In this document: in pieces, positions 22,426-34,667 of the stretch | How the letters are laid out: each line of letters begins with the position of its first letter | Numbering within the stretch: position 1 is the first letter of the stretch | Assembly: GCA_032173965.1 (NCBI GenBank) | Contig: CM063284.1 | Span: forward strand, 100,874,410-100,938,409 | Reading direction: 5' to 3' | Length of the DNA: 64,000 nucleotides | From: Sitta carolinensis | Taxonomy: Eukaryota > Chordata > Aves > Passeriformes > Sittidae | Notes under the pieces: model-generated | The model's input: the letters and a program-made list of their open reading frames with translations, nothing else | Database searches by the model: none | What the model was told of the DNA's origin: nothing | Made by a program: the position numbers and the translations under genes

Positions 22426-25400
22426 TGTTGTAAAGCCACTTCAAATGAAGACATCTTGTATCCTTTCCTTGTGTTGTCTGAATGTGCAGGGTTCATCAGT
22501 GTTTATCACTGTGATTCTCAAAGTGGTAGGGAAAATGAGTTTCAGCAGTATGGACAGACAGATGTAGTATAATTGTTGAGATGCTATTCTTTCCTGTGTT
22601 GAGTAAGAGTAAGAGTAGATCTTATGTGCTTGGCTCTTCTGCAGGCTGGAAAGGTTGAAAGGTCAAACCACTCTTTTTCCAGTGCTTTTTCAGTGTTTTC
22701 ACCCGAGGAAGCAGAGGAATGTGCAGTGCTGTGAGTCCCCAAAGTGTAAAATGCTTGGCACTGGATGAAGGCTGAATAGATTGGCTCTGTGTATGGAAGC
22801 AAGCACTTAGCAACTGCTCAGGGGATAGTGGAAAGCATCCCAGTCCATCAGACAGCTTTACACAAGTGTGTGCAGCGTCCCCATAAGCTTTTTTTACAAT
22901 GGTATCACTCCATATGGCAAATGAACATCACAGATTTTAGAGTACCTGGGAAGCATCAGAGCTTTGTAACTAGGACCTCCTTTTGTAAGAGACTAAATGG
23001 TTTCCTAAAAGCATTCCTGGAAATGCTTTGTCTGTTGGTAGCACCATCTCCCAATGTGTCTCTAAAATGTTATTTCCTAAATGCCAGGAGTAGCGTAATA
23101 CAAGATTATCACGTACCATAAAGCTAATTCTGGCATTTGATGATGCTTCACATTTAGTAGTAAAACATGATGGAAGACATTGAAAAAATCACCTGTTGAA
23201 TTTTTGTATTTATTTTGACAGATGATTTTTGGTGTGAGAAGCTTTATAGGAAGGTCAAGGCATAGCTCATTGCATATAAACAGTGAGTGGCTGGTCCTCA
23301 TCCACTCTGAGTAGCTTTTTAGTTCTGCACATTATTTAAGGGTAGCATGTCCTCTAGAAGCTTTAAAAGAAATTAAAAAATTTGCATTTTGAATTCTGTT
23401 ACTGAACTTATATTGACAAACAGGACAAATAATAGGATTTCATTTGACTGATGAATTAGATGAAGTTTACAGTATTTTGATTTGAATAATTTTCAACATA
23501 CCTTGATTTTTTACTTGTATTAAAAAAATGTAGTTTGTAGAATGGATTTTTTAATATCGAAACTGATGTGGTAAATGTTTATTTTTGTGTTAATGATTAT
23601 TTTAAACACCAAAAGCTGCAAGCATTTAAGTATAGCTGTCATACAAAGCTCTGCAACTTTGAAGAGACTGCAGATGTTAAAAATTATTTTTCTCCTGGTT
23701 AGTTGGGTTTCTAATCTAGCAGTTTGAACAAATTGCTTATTCTGTGGTAGTTTGTTCTTATTATTTTATTTAGTTAATACTAAACACATGTTTTGTTACA
23801 GAATTAGCACTATTCATTAAATGTATTTCTTAGATGCTCAAGAGATAGAAGATTTTTTAAAAAAGGTTTCATTTGCTTTGCATTGTTCCTATAAACCATT
23901 TTATTACTTCAAAGCAGCAGAAGCAAGTGCATTTTGTATTTATGCATGTACTAGGAAACCAGATGTTCTCATCTAAATGCTTAATATTTCAGAATATATA
24001 ACAATTGTCTAAATAGCATATTCAAAAAATGCTTCAAATTTCATGGTCTGAATAAAAATAATATCACAAGCTTTATTCTCTCAAAGTACAATTTTAAACT
24101 TATAGCATAGTTGGGTACAAAGCCTCCTTTTATCTACAAGCTGTTTCTTGTAAATTGTATAACAATTATTTTACATATAAAACACTTGACTTGGGTTACT
24201 TGTCAGAAGAAAATAAACGAGCTTTTTACCACAGTGTTATTGATGATTTTTAAGTGGCTGAACTTGATGTGAGTGAAAGACTCTGATGGACTTGAGTAAT
24301 GAGGAGGAGAGGGGTGATCAGGAGAATAACCTAACAGAGTCAAGCAGGAAGGAGGATGTTAGGCAAGAAAAGTTGCTTTACCATATTGTTAATGCTAGGC
24401 ATGTGTTTGCATAGAATGTGAAATGTGTGGGGGTGCTTTCACTGTCACCTTGACTGTCTGACATAAACCAGTAAAGATGTGTCTGAGCCAAAGGTGCAGG
24501 GATTGCCTGTGGGAATTGAAACCGTCCTGCAGACAGAGCTGAGGGGAAGCTGAGGGCAGTGGTAGTGAAACGCCTGTAAATGCAGAAATTTACCTGTTGA
24601 TAAAAAGCGAGTCCTCTTTCTGTCATCTTTCCATCACAAGGAGAGTGGAATTCATTCACAAGGCCTGGATGGAGGATGGTTATGAAAAAAAGGAGGGGTT
24701 TTTTTCTGTTTTTTTTATGCAAAGAAAATAAGACTGGACAGTGTACACTGCAGCAAAGATCCATATAGCTTTAAGGCTTCAAAATTTTAAAGTACTTTAA
24801 TACGTAAAGACTACTTTTAAAAAGGACTTTTTAACTGTGTTTGCAGTGCTAACTAGTGTGCATTTCTCCTGGCAAAACAGCTTACCAAGACCTGTTATTC
24901 TCTCTCTTCATTTTACTCTATGGGGCACATAATGGCATGTCGCATCTTGAAAGCAAGAAGCTTGACATTTGTTTCAAATCTGTATGAAGGGAATAAGGTG
25001 TAAATCTGATTCTCACTTTTTCATGAAAATAAGTTATAATTTTTTTCAGATCTCTTTGAGTTCTAGGCATGCCAGGCAGTGGGAAACTTCAGATTGCTCC
25101 ATTCATGAACGTGGCTCCAGATAAGTGGGAGACGAGGAAGGAAGAAGAAGGAGGGGGGTTGCTATGTCAGCGAAAAAGCTCTGCACTTTAACTGACTTAT
25201 CCAAAGACACTCTAGAAATCAGCAGCAGATCTAGAAATAGAATGCAATTATATTGCTTCCCTGTCTCAATACTGCCTTTTGCCCTTCCTTACTCCACTCA
25301 CAGTAAATCTTTCACTTGGAAAGAGGCAAATTATTGTGTTCATACAGTGGATTAATTTTTCTTTTGTAAAGTTATTCCTGTTCCATTCGGTATTTTAATG

Positions 25401-28400
25401 TAAGCTATTTGGGTCACGTTTTATTCATACTGCAATTGTTCATAGTGTTATGTGATTTTGAATAGGACTAGAATAAACGATATTTTATCAGTGTATACAT
25501 TTTTGTAGCACAGTTTGTGACACAAGCAGGCAACATTACTCTGCCTTGGCTTAGCCTCTGTTTAAAGAAAGGAAAATATCAGTCATTTTCTATCCCATTT
25601 CCTTTCCCGTTTTCTATCCCACTGAAACAGTTTCATTTAATAATGTTCTCAATAGGCAGGTATTTTGTGCATATAAAAAGAAACTTGTAGCTATTATTCA
25701 TTGGCCAATGCCAAAAAAAAGACATTGAGAACAAAAACTTAACAGGAATCTGTGAATCCACCGCAGAAAAGGGACAGTTAATGAAAGCTGGTGAACTTGC
25801 TTGGCCCGTATAATTGTATTTCAGATAAAGCAACTAATTCAACATACTCACCTGCTGGAAGGGAGCAGTTGAGCTAGAAGCATGACTAGAAAAAGCATGT
25901 ATAGGTCAGCAACCCAGCTGCAGTAGGATTAAAGCCAGGATTTCTTTCTAGTCTCTCTCTTTAAAAAAAAAAAATAAAAAAAAAAATTTAAAAAATTACC
26001 TCTGTGAAAGGAGAATAAAGCCATGTCCACAAAAAATTTGAGTTGAATATTTTTCTGACCCAGTGAAGAAGGCTCCTGTGGAGAAATCCTTGGTCATGGA
26101 ACATTTAGCAAGAAATATCTTGAGAAAGAGATTCAGATGTCACACTGTGAAACAATGCTTAGCATGGTAGTGTTTTAGACTGTGTGGTTTGGGCTCAGGC
26201 TCTGATGAACAATTCTTGCTGTAAAATGGAAAGTGCTAAATGAGCTGCGCTCAGGGCACTGGGTTGAAGCTGGCAGCAGTACTTGTTCATGGCCACCCTC
26301 TGTTGGCCTGCTCTTAACCCAAGGAACTGTTCCACTGGGGCAGCTGTTCTGGACATGCTTTGTGTGGCATCTCCAGCCCCCACAGACTAACAGTGCTTCT
26401 AAAAATAGTAGCAGGTTAAGAGTGTGAGCCAGGCTGTAGGTAACAGCATAGAGTCAGGAAGAAATGTGGTTGGGAGGATGGACTTATGATTTTGTGTCCT
26501 GTGGAGCTGATTACTTCTTCCCCACAAATGCCTGGTCCTGGTCATAGCTGGAAAGCAGTACTGGAGCAGGCCATGGATATGATCCAGTTTAGTAGTTCTA
26601 TAGTCCTACTGGCAATAAGCTGATGCACTATGAGCAACCTACTGTAATGTAGTTTTTATATTCCCAACTTCATAACAGTATTCATTGAATTTAAAACACT
26701 GATTTTTTTTTTAGTACTGTTCAAACGAAGCCCAACTGAAATTCAGAGGGGCTCAACAGAGTTATGAACAGAGCTTGTTGTACATTAGGGAATTCTGTCA
26801 GATTCTTAAATTCTTAAACTGTATTGATTAACTTTATGGCAATTACTTGTGCTCTGAACTCCTGAAAACTTACTCTCCAGAAAGAAAGTTCTTTGTAGTG
26901 ATGGGAATTCTTCAATCATTCAGCATAATCAAAACTGATTCTAATACCTTTCTTACTTCTCGAAGCAGATTTTTCTTTTCAAGTGATGCAACCTTCTCTT
27001 CATGTCTGTGCAGCCACCTCCCTTCTACAAATGACCTGTTTACCTGTTCCTCTTGCTGCCTTCACACTGGTTTTCATCTAATCTCATTAACCTCTATTCT
27101 GTCTCCAAGATTTATTCAGGCTTAGCTGTTACATCAAAATCCAGGAATTGTCATTGAGGTCTTGCACAAATTGCAAACTGGGGATTTAAGACCATGCTCC
27201 ATATCCAAAAAGGTATTTGGGGTAGACATATAGAGTGACTTTCTTCCTTAGAAGTGGTAAATTCATGTATTCACCTCTTGGTTGGCCCTATAGGCCTCCA
27301 AATCTGTTCTGCTTGGATTTGGGAAGTTTAGGGACATTGAGAGGAAAGATACATAGTGAAGGTTTCTTTCTGGATCTCAGTAAGAAAGTCTCAACAAAAA
27401 ATATTTTAATAACTCCTTTAATAAGACAGAATAAGAATGGGAGTATAGATAACAAATAAATTTTGCATCCTTTCAGATACTGGGTGCTCCACATCTGTGC
27501 AGCATCTGTTGGAGTCCAGATGCCTTTTCCCTTGGTGTGTTGCACAGAGCAGACCCTGCCCTGTCTATGAAGAGAACCTTTCCCTTTTGGTCCTTCAAGG
27601 TAATATGTAATTTCTTTAAAAGAAAACTGCTGTATTCCTAAGGGATGTTATCATGAGAATTTCTTGCCACACTTTCAGATAAGGCAAGACCTCCCTGGCA
27701 GGATAATTGGTGGTACCAAGAAGGAGCTACCTGCAGGCTCCTCTGTTTCGGTTAGCCGAGTGAGTTTGTCCTGCAGCCAAGGAATCCCAGCAGCACCGCA
27801 AAGACCCACACACATTAGGTTAACTGTTCTGTGGGTTGCTGACTCCACACAAAGTGGACAGTTTTTCAGTCAGCATCAAAATAAGGACCTAGAGTGAGAA
27901 TCAAAAAAGAGATGTTACATCATGGATTCTGGGGTTTTTTTTGAATGTCCAGTTGCCCAGTAGTAAGCCCATCACTTCTCTGTGACAGGTACCACATCAA
28001 TAACTTATCAGTGCCAGCTTGTGAGTTGAAATTGGCAGGAGAGATCACTGATACCCAGTCTTTCACAGGCCTACAGCCACACTGACTTTCCTCTCACTGG
28101 GCTGCAATGTCATCTGCATGATTTATGAGTATCCCATACTTCTGATAACTGTGCAGGGGTGTTTGTGTCTGCTGCTCCCTTTTTGGTTTCCCCTGTATTT
28201 AATTTCCTGATGATTCATGAGACTCTGAGGAGATTCTTACTTTTGTCTCAGTGTTAAAATTTCTGTAGACAGCAATTTAAAATGCCAGGGAGAAAGATGG
28301 CTCAAACTGAGAGTTCTCACTGTGTACCTGTAAGAGTAATCATGAAGGAGTATCACTACTTGTAAATGAATGCAGAACATGAGGTTATATCCTCTGAGAG

Positions 28401-31229
28401 AAATTTTTGAGGCTGCTTATTTCCTTAATCTATGAATGCACAGCAAGGCAGAAAGCCCCCCCCCCTTTATTTTTAGATGAAGAAAAGGGGTCTGAGACCA
28501 TTTTAGATAAGGTGAGATGAATTATTTTCAGTAACCCAGATAAGTAGAAGAGTATCAAAGTACCATGCAGCCTGACAAAGATTGCACATTTTTATATTAT
28601 TGAAGAGACAGTTGTGACTCCATCTTAAAAAACTTGGCTGAAAATGCCTTTAAAGAGCAAAAATGTCTGCATTTAATGTGGTTTTCCATTGTTAGACTTG
28701 ACATGCAAACAATGAAATGAGAGGAGTGTTAAATATAACTCTGTGTTTGGAATGCCATGCTTATGCAAGAAACCACACCAAACTGTGAGGGAAACAAGGA
28801 GAAAAAAAATTGCAAGTATTAGTGGGAAACAAGTGTGCTTTGGGGTTGCCAGGCAAAGCATACAGGGGTAATAAAACAAAAGGGATTTTGGAAAAGGAAA
28901 AAAGACAGAATTGCAACTCAGAACCCATTCTCTTGTTTTCCTCACCTCTCATTTTAGGAATAGAACAATGTAACATTCACATCTGAAATGCTTCACAGAT
29001 GTTTTGCTGGTGAAATGGGATGGACATGTGTCAAGAGTAAAATCCACATCCTATTTATGTTCTGACTGCTGTTTGTTTTAAAGGCTTTCTGTGGGCTTTA
29101 AGACAGCAACAAGACTCACTTCCAATTTAAGTTATTATAAAATTTTGTGTAAGCACAATGCTGCCTAATTCTACTGTGGGTCTTGAAGGGAGAAATAATG
29201 GAAGTGCCCTAAATGTGCTTGTTTTGCTATGATACGAGTGTGGTTTTGTCATCCTAAATTCACCCCTGCAATTAAGGTCCTTCTAAGCAGGTACAGCCCT
29301 TTGCCATGGGAATAGTGTCTGTAGAATAGCTCTCAGTGAGTCTTTTCCCAGCTGTTCCCATGTCTGTGAAGCTGCACAGACTTGTGCAGGCTTAGTGTGA
29401 GAAGTGATGCTTGGGGGAAGATTACCTAACCCCAACTCTTCTGGATTTTATCCATGAGACAAGTGGTACTAATTTCTTGTACAGGTCTATGTTTCAGGCT
29501 TCCATTTTAAAAAGATGTTGAACTAAGATGTTCTTGCAATACAGAATCCTGCTACATTTGTATATGGGCAAAGAAGCCCCCTTCAATGGGGCTTTCACAG
29601 GCTACATGCAAGCTATCATGCAGCAACTCAGGCTAAGTGTGCAGGAGAAAAATGCAAAGCCATTTATCCTGTCTTCCACTACATAAAAAGCTGTTATTCT
29701 TACCTCATTAGTATTATCTTGACAATGAATAGCTGCACCATTCTGGTTTTTAGGGTGCTTTCCTCAAATTTCTCTTGTTTTATATGTTGCACAGAGGGAC
29801 ATGTCTACTCTGAAGTTTCTAAGAAAAAATCTACCAGCTGCAAAGCATTATATTGCCAACTGCTTTTAACTATTTATTTAGCAGCATTTAATTGGTAGAA
29901 AACAACTTCTCTGATTGCACTTAACAATAATGAAACACTTACTGGATTCCCTCTAATAACATTTTAAATAGGGAAGAAACCACTGCCCACACATATTCTA
30001 ATCAGTAGCTTCCATCGAGCTTAATTAAATCTCATAAATGAGAGTCTATTGTTCTTATCCTACTCAACCTCCCATTTCTTAAGTACCAGAAGAGCTCAGT
30101 TTTAAATAATCTTCTGCAAGTTAATAAATCCAGGCTGTGATGACTAGAGTTGAGGGAAGTGTCAGAGACTTTTACAGACACTGTCCTGGCAGTAAAGTAT
30201 TTTCCTTAGTGGCTGCAAAAGATGATGTGTGATGAATTAGTTTGTCTGCAGTCAATGAATGGTACCAAACCCCAAATATCCACTTCCATTTGTTTTACAT
30301 TATGCCATTACTTCTGAGGAGGAAGGATGTTGTACCCCTTCAGTCCCCTGAAAGATATGAGGTATGGAGACATTTGTGAAGGAAACAGCCATTACACATG
30401 GGTAGTGGTTCTCTGTTTTATTTAATTCTGTTCTGTGCTTCTGTAACATTCTTCTCTGTGTGAGAGAAATAATGAGGGATTTGTTTCCTTTGAGGGTATG
30501 TATTAGAGAAAAGGTGAAAAGACACGAGGTTTTAATGGCTTCTGAGAAGCAGCTGCTATGTGGAGAAGAATAAAATGGTTAGAGACACTTCCAGGGTAGG
30601 AAGCTCTATTCCAGAGCTTCACTTCTGTGCCTTTGCAGACCTGAAATACTTGTATTACAGAAAAAGGGGCACAGCTAGATTATTGTTTTGTGGAATCAGG
30701 TGTTCTGTTTAAGGCCTATACTTTCCAGTAAAATTTATAGTTTTTTCCCTCTGTGACAATTCATCTGAGCAGAGTGGGAGACATGGCCATGCACTGATGA
30801 TACTAAGGAGAGAAATTTTTTCACTGGTCTTCATATTTTTCCTTTTGTATGAGTTCTCGTTTTTTCTACTAGTGATTTTATCTTTCTGAGCCAAGTTATG
30901 ATCTGCACAGCTCTCTGTTACTAAACAAATGTGGAAAGCAAACCTCATTATGTAAGGTGTATAAAGAACACAGAGTTGACAGCTATGCACAAAACTTTAG
31001 TGCTTCATTACTATGACTAGAAAGGGTACCTAGAAATAATGAAATATTAATTTTCTTTTAACGTTTTCCTGATAAAGAAGAATTATTGGGGATAGAAGAA
31101 GAGTGTCTAATTTGACATTAATGCTTCAATTAGAGTAGTTTGCTGGGAGCCTTCTCCAGTTTGGTTTTGGTTATATCAAAGAATGGAGACTATGCAGCCT
31201 CTCTATCTGGGTATTTTTTTTTTTTTTTT
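22426..31229. other. Long unique stretch, no gene recognised
   Basis: No coding gene or repeat family is recognised over about 8.8 kb. Low-complexity patches include an A-rich tract at 25962-25997 and a C-run near 28457-28466. The minus-strand ORF 24764-24378 (128 codons) is a featureless frame without a good splice pair. The part 29680-30060 has the look of a conserved non-coding element (see findings). Confidence 0.5.
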
Positions 31230-31898
31230 CTATTTTTGGGTATTTTAGCCTCTCACCATAACCTGTTTCAGTCATCAACCACCCTTGCAGTAATAAAGGT
31301 TCTGCTATATTTAAGCTTAATTTTGTGGGTTTTCATTTGTGCCCATTGTCTCATGTCCTGTTACTGGCCCCCATGGAGCAGAGTCCGGATCTGTCTTCTT
31401 TATTGTCTTTCATCAGATATTTATATGCACTGATGAGATTACCCTTGAGTCTTACCCCTTACCTTTACTCTCCAGGCTAAACAATCTGGGGTCTCTTCTT
31501 GTATTACAGATCCCACATGTCCTTTAACCACCTTCACAACAGTTTTTTGGACTTACTCCCATCTCTGTCTTGTACCAGGGAGCCCAGAACTGGACCCAGC
31601 CCTCCAGATGCAGGCTCACCAAGGGCTCAGTAGTCTCTAAATCCATGATAACTTGTCTCACTTTTCTTCTTGGTCATAGTGTATTTCAAAATTGTTTATG
31701 GGATTACTTGCTCCATCACCTTCTGGACATTGAGGTGTGGCTGGCCAGTCTGTAGCTCGTCCCATCCTGCTGCTTGTTTTTCTTGAAGAGAGCAGTGATG
31801 ATTGCTTTCTGCCAGCCGTCAGGAACATTTCCCATGCTGCCATGACCTTTCAAACATAATTGAGAATGACTTTGATAAATGGGAGGAAGTATGAACAC
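31230..31898 (-). mobile_element. CR1 LINE fragment(s), antisense, internally deleted
   Basis: On the plus strand 31330-31640 reads as reverse-complement CR1 3' region ('tgtgcccattgtctcatgtc', 'tctccaggctaaacaatctg', 'cccagaactggacccagccc'). From 31680 to 31898 the minus strand encodes a piece of CR1 ORF2: NVPDGWQKAIITALFKKN, then TSYRLASHTS. This matches the reverse-transcriptase N-terminal region 'VPEDW+KANVTP+FKKG...NYRPVSLTS' of CR1. The segments expected between these two ORF2 regions are missing, so either an internal deletion joined them near 31640-31680 or two fragments lie side by side. An unrelated T16 run precedes it at 31214-31229. Confidence 0.85.
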
Positions 31899-32790
31899 GA
31901 ACCTAGCTGCTGTGGTTATGGGCTGCCTATCAACCTGCTTGCCTTGAACTTAAATTAGGCATTTCATACCTAATCACTTAGATTTGGAAGAGACATAACT
32001 TTTATATGCAGTTTTCAAGGTATGTTATTAATTTGTGTCAAAACTTGAAATGGTAGAGTTTGATTCTGCCTCTAAGATTAAATCCTTGCTGGTGCTGATC
32101 AGTATTGTCTTCAGTGGCATTTCAAAAATGAGATTATGTTGGATGGGACAGCTATTTATGTGATTATAATTATTCACTGTAGAAGTTTCAGATTCTCTGG
32201 CAACAAGCAAAACCAATCATCTATTTCTCTCTGTGCAGTTGTATAAACACAGAATATGTTCATCTTCTGTGAAAAGAGTGATGTAATGAAAATCCCCATC
32301 TGTGGTATTAATGCTTAGCAGCTGGGATCTTTTTGTGCATAAGTAAAAGTTCATGTGCCCATCCATGATATCTGATACTTTTCATACCTGGTTCTTTCTC
32401 TAATTAGGAAACATAGTTGCAGCCCAGTCAACAACTCATTATGTTTTCAACTTTAAATAGCTGATTTTCCCCCCTAAAAATGCCACCTTGCCCTGCCTGG
32501 GCAGCAATTGAATTAAAAAAGAGTTCTCTTTTCCTTCTCATACAAGCTTTTAATCCCATGATACAGAACTAAAAACTTATAAATTTCACCTGGGAGTGTT
32601 AAGCATCTAGAACTTCAGATAACACTTGTGATTAAAATACCTTAAAAACAAACCTTAAGATATCTGATTTGATAGGAAGACAAAGTATATTAAATTAGTA
32701 GTATTTTATCAGCTTTTTGTTTAAACTTTATTATGTCTCATTTCCTAAGTTGTGGACTTAACCTAGAAATACTTTATTCATTATGAAGAA
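31899..32790. other. Unique AT-rich sequence between CR1 fragments
   Basis: No gene or repeat family is recognised. Confidence 0.55.
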
Positions 32791-33334
32791 TGGCAAGTTG
32801 AACATGAGTCAGCAGTGCCCTGGCAGCCAGGAGGGCCAACCCTGTCCTGGGGAGCATCAGGCACAGCATGGCCAGCTGGGCAAGGAAGGGGATTGTCCCA
32901 CTCTAGTCTGAGCTGGGGCAGCCTCATCCCGAGTGCTGGGGGCAGGTTTGTCAGCCACAACATAAGGAAGATTGTAAACTATCAGGGAGTGTCGACAGGA
33001 GGGCCACGAGGATGGTGAAGGGCTTTGAGGGGAAGCCATATCAGGAACAGCTGAGGTCACTTGGTCTGTTCAGCCCGGAGGAGGCTGAGGGGAGGCCTCA
33101 CTGCAGTTGGCAGCTTCCTCCTAAGGGAAGAGGAGGGGCAGGCACTGATCTCTGCTCTATGGTGACAGTGACAAGACCTGAGGGAATGGCCTGCAGTTAT
33201 GTCAGGGGAGATTTAGGTTAAACATGAGCAAAAGGTTCTTCACCCAGTGGGTGGTTGGGCACTGGAAGAGGCTCCCAGGGAAGTGGTCACAGCACCAAGC
33301 TTGACAAAATTCAAGAAGTGTTTGGACAACCATG
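32791..33334 (+). mobile_element. CR1 LINE fragment, sense, ORF2 C-terminal region
   Basis: The sequence starts near 'tggcaagttgaacatgagtc' and ends at 'tttggacaac'. In different frames it still encodes CR1 ORF2 tail motifs: LGLFSPEEAEGRPH (about 33060-33105) and APREVVTAPSLTKFKKCLDN (about 33271-33330). These correspond to the family's LGLFSLEKRRLRGDL and LPREVV+APSLE+FK regions. Frameshifts and small deletions break the frame, so it is non-functional. The 3'UTR expected to follow is absent in sense orientation. Confidence 0.9.
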
Positions 33335-33394
33335 TCCCAACCTCAGACCTCATGCTTGAATGTTTGTGTTTTACAAAATTACTTCTCCAGAATC

Positions 33395-33515
33395 AGAGTC
33401 ATAGCATATACAGAGTTGGAAGAGACCCACAACTCCCAGCTCTTCACTGGACAATCCCAGGATCACACCATGTGCCTGTGAGAATTACCCAGATGCTTCT
33501 TGAACTCTCTCTTGA
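33395..33515 (-). mobile_element. CR1 LINE 3' end, antisense
   Basis: The plus strand reads 'gtcatagcatatacagagtt', 'ggaagagaccc', then 'aggatcacaccatgtgcctg' and 'cagatgcttcttgaactctc'. This is the reverse complement of an avian CR1 3' terminus. It faces the sense CR1 at 32791-33334, and the two overlap by about 20 bp in CR1 coordinates (the 'ttcaagaag' region), in a tail-to-tail arrangement. Confidence 0.85.
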
Positions 33516-34587
33516 CTACAATTAAAATTTGAACATGCTGCTCAGTTTTCACTTACTTTGGCTGAAATACTTTTTTTCCTCATACTTTTGTATAAAGAAA
33601 AGCTATGGTGTGCATTGCTATGTCTTGGACTTAACATAAACAATATTAGCATAATTTTCTTTATTTCAATTCTCTCATATTCCTTAGAGTTAACTTTTGG
33701 ATCCTCTTGTTATTTTATTTAAATTCCCATTAAAAAAAAAAAAAGCTAAAAAAAGGATTTATTGCAATTTCTGATATCACCCAGCCCGAGACTCTAGAAA
33801 ATGTATCAAATTATTTTCTGAGCCCAAACACTGATATGAACATCTTAAAAATGGTTGATACTGTTAAAACTCTTAATTACTGTAGGTGAGATTTCTCTTG
33901 CACAAGGCTTTTCATTATTAGGCTGTGAAACTCCTCTAATATCTATTTTGAAGAAACTGTAGTTTCAAGTGTTTGAATCACCTTTTAACATAAGAAAACA
34001 TTCATAAAAATTTCTGTCAAGTGCAGCTTGTGTACACAGTGGTTAGGCTGGGAAAGCTCTACTGATAGCTAGCTTATTATCAAATGAAATAAATCTCCTG
34101 AGATCTCATGTGCAAGTAGTGTACATTCAAGATGTGAACTGCTGAAATAAAGCAGTGAAGCATGAGGTGTACAAAAGTGAAGTTTAAGCCAAAGCTATAA
34201 TAGATGATCCAGTTTTACCAAATCTTCTGGGCTTGCCACAGCAAAGAAGAATGGATGAATTTGAGGATAATAATAAAACAGGTATGTTACAGGGATGAAA
34301 ACTGTGAGGGGTAAGCTGGAAGAAAACAAAAGGCCCTGTTTGAGTACAATGAATATGAAGGATGCTGAAGTCATGGTCCAGGCAGTGTGAGGTTTGATGA
34401 TCTGGGATGCAGTGTGTTGGCTAGGCAGATGGCCCCTTGCAGCTTGCAGTGAGGCAAGCCAGGATGAGTGTTGCCTCTTCCTATCTCCTTCTTTTGTCAG
34501 ACTGATTAAAAAACTGGTGAGTTGTAGCAAGGGGCTGGATTTTCTTGTTTGGTATTCATATGCCTGTTACTGATACAAGTGAGTAAA
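33516..34587. other. Unique AT-rich sequence, no gene recognised
   Basis: Contains an A-rich tract at 33732-33757. The minus-strand ORF 34530-34195 (111 codons) shows no domain and is not supported as a gene. Confidence 0.5.
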
Positions 34588-34667
34588 TTGGCCCTACTTG
34601 ATCAGAGGGGGATGGACAAGACAACCCCAGAGGTACCTTCCAATCTAAACCATTTCGTGAGTCTGAG
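34588..34667 (+). mobile_element. CR1 LINE 3' terminal scrap
   Basis: About 80 bp reading 'ggccctacttgatcagaggg', 'ggatggacaagac', 'cccagaggtaccttccaatc' and 'taaaccatttcgtgagtctg' matches the terminal CR1 3'UTR ('...gagcaggggttggac...ccagaggtcccttccaa...'). It is heavily 5'-truncated. Confidence 0.8.

Noticed and set aside
24378..24764. Minus-strand ORF of 128 codons
   Set aside because: No domain, no convincing splice pair, and unremarkable composition; long frames of this size are expected a few times in 64 kb.
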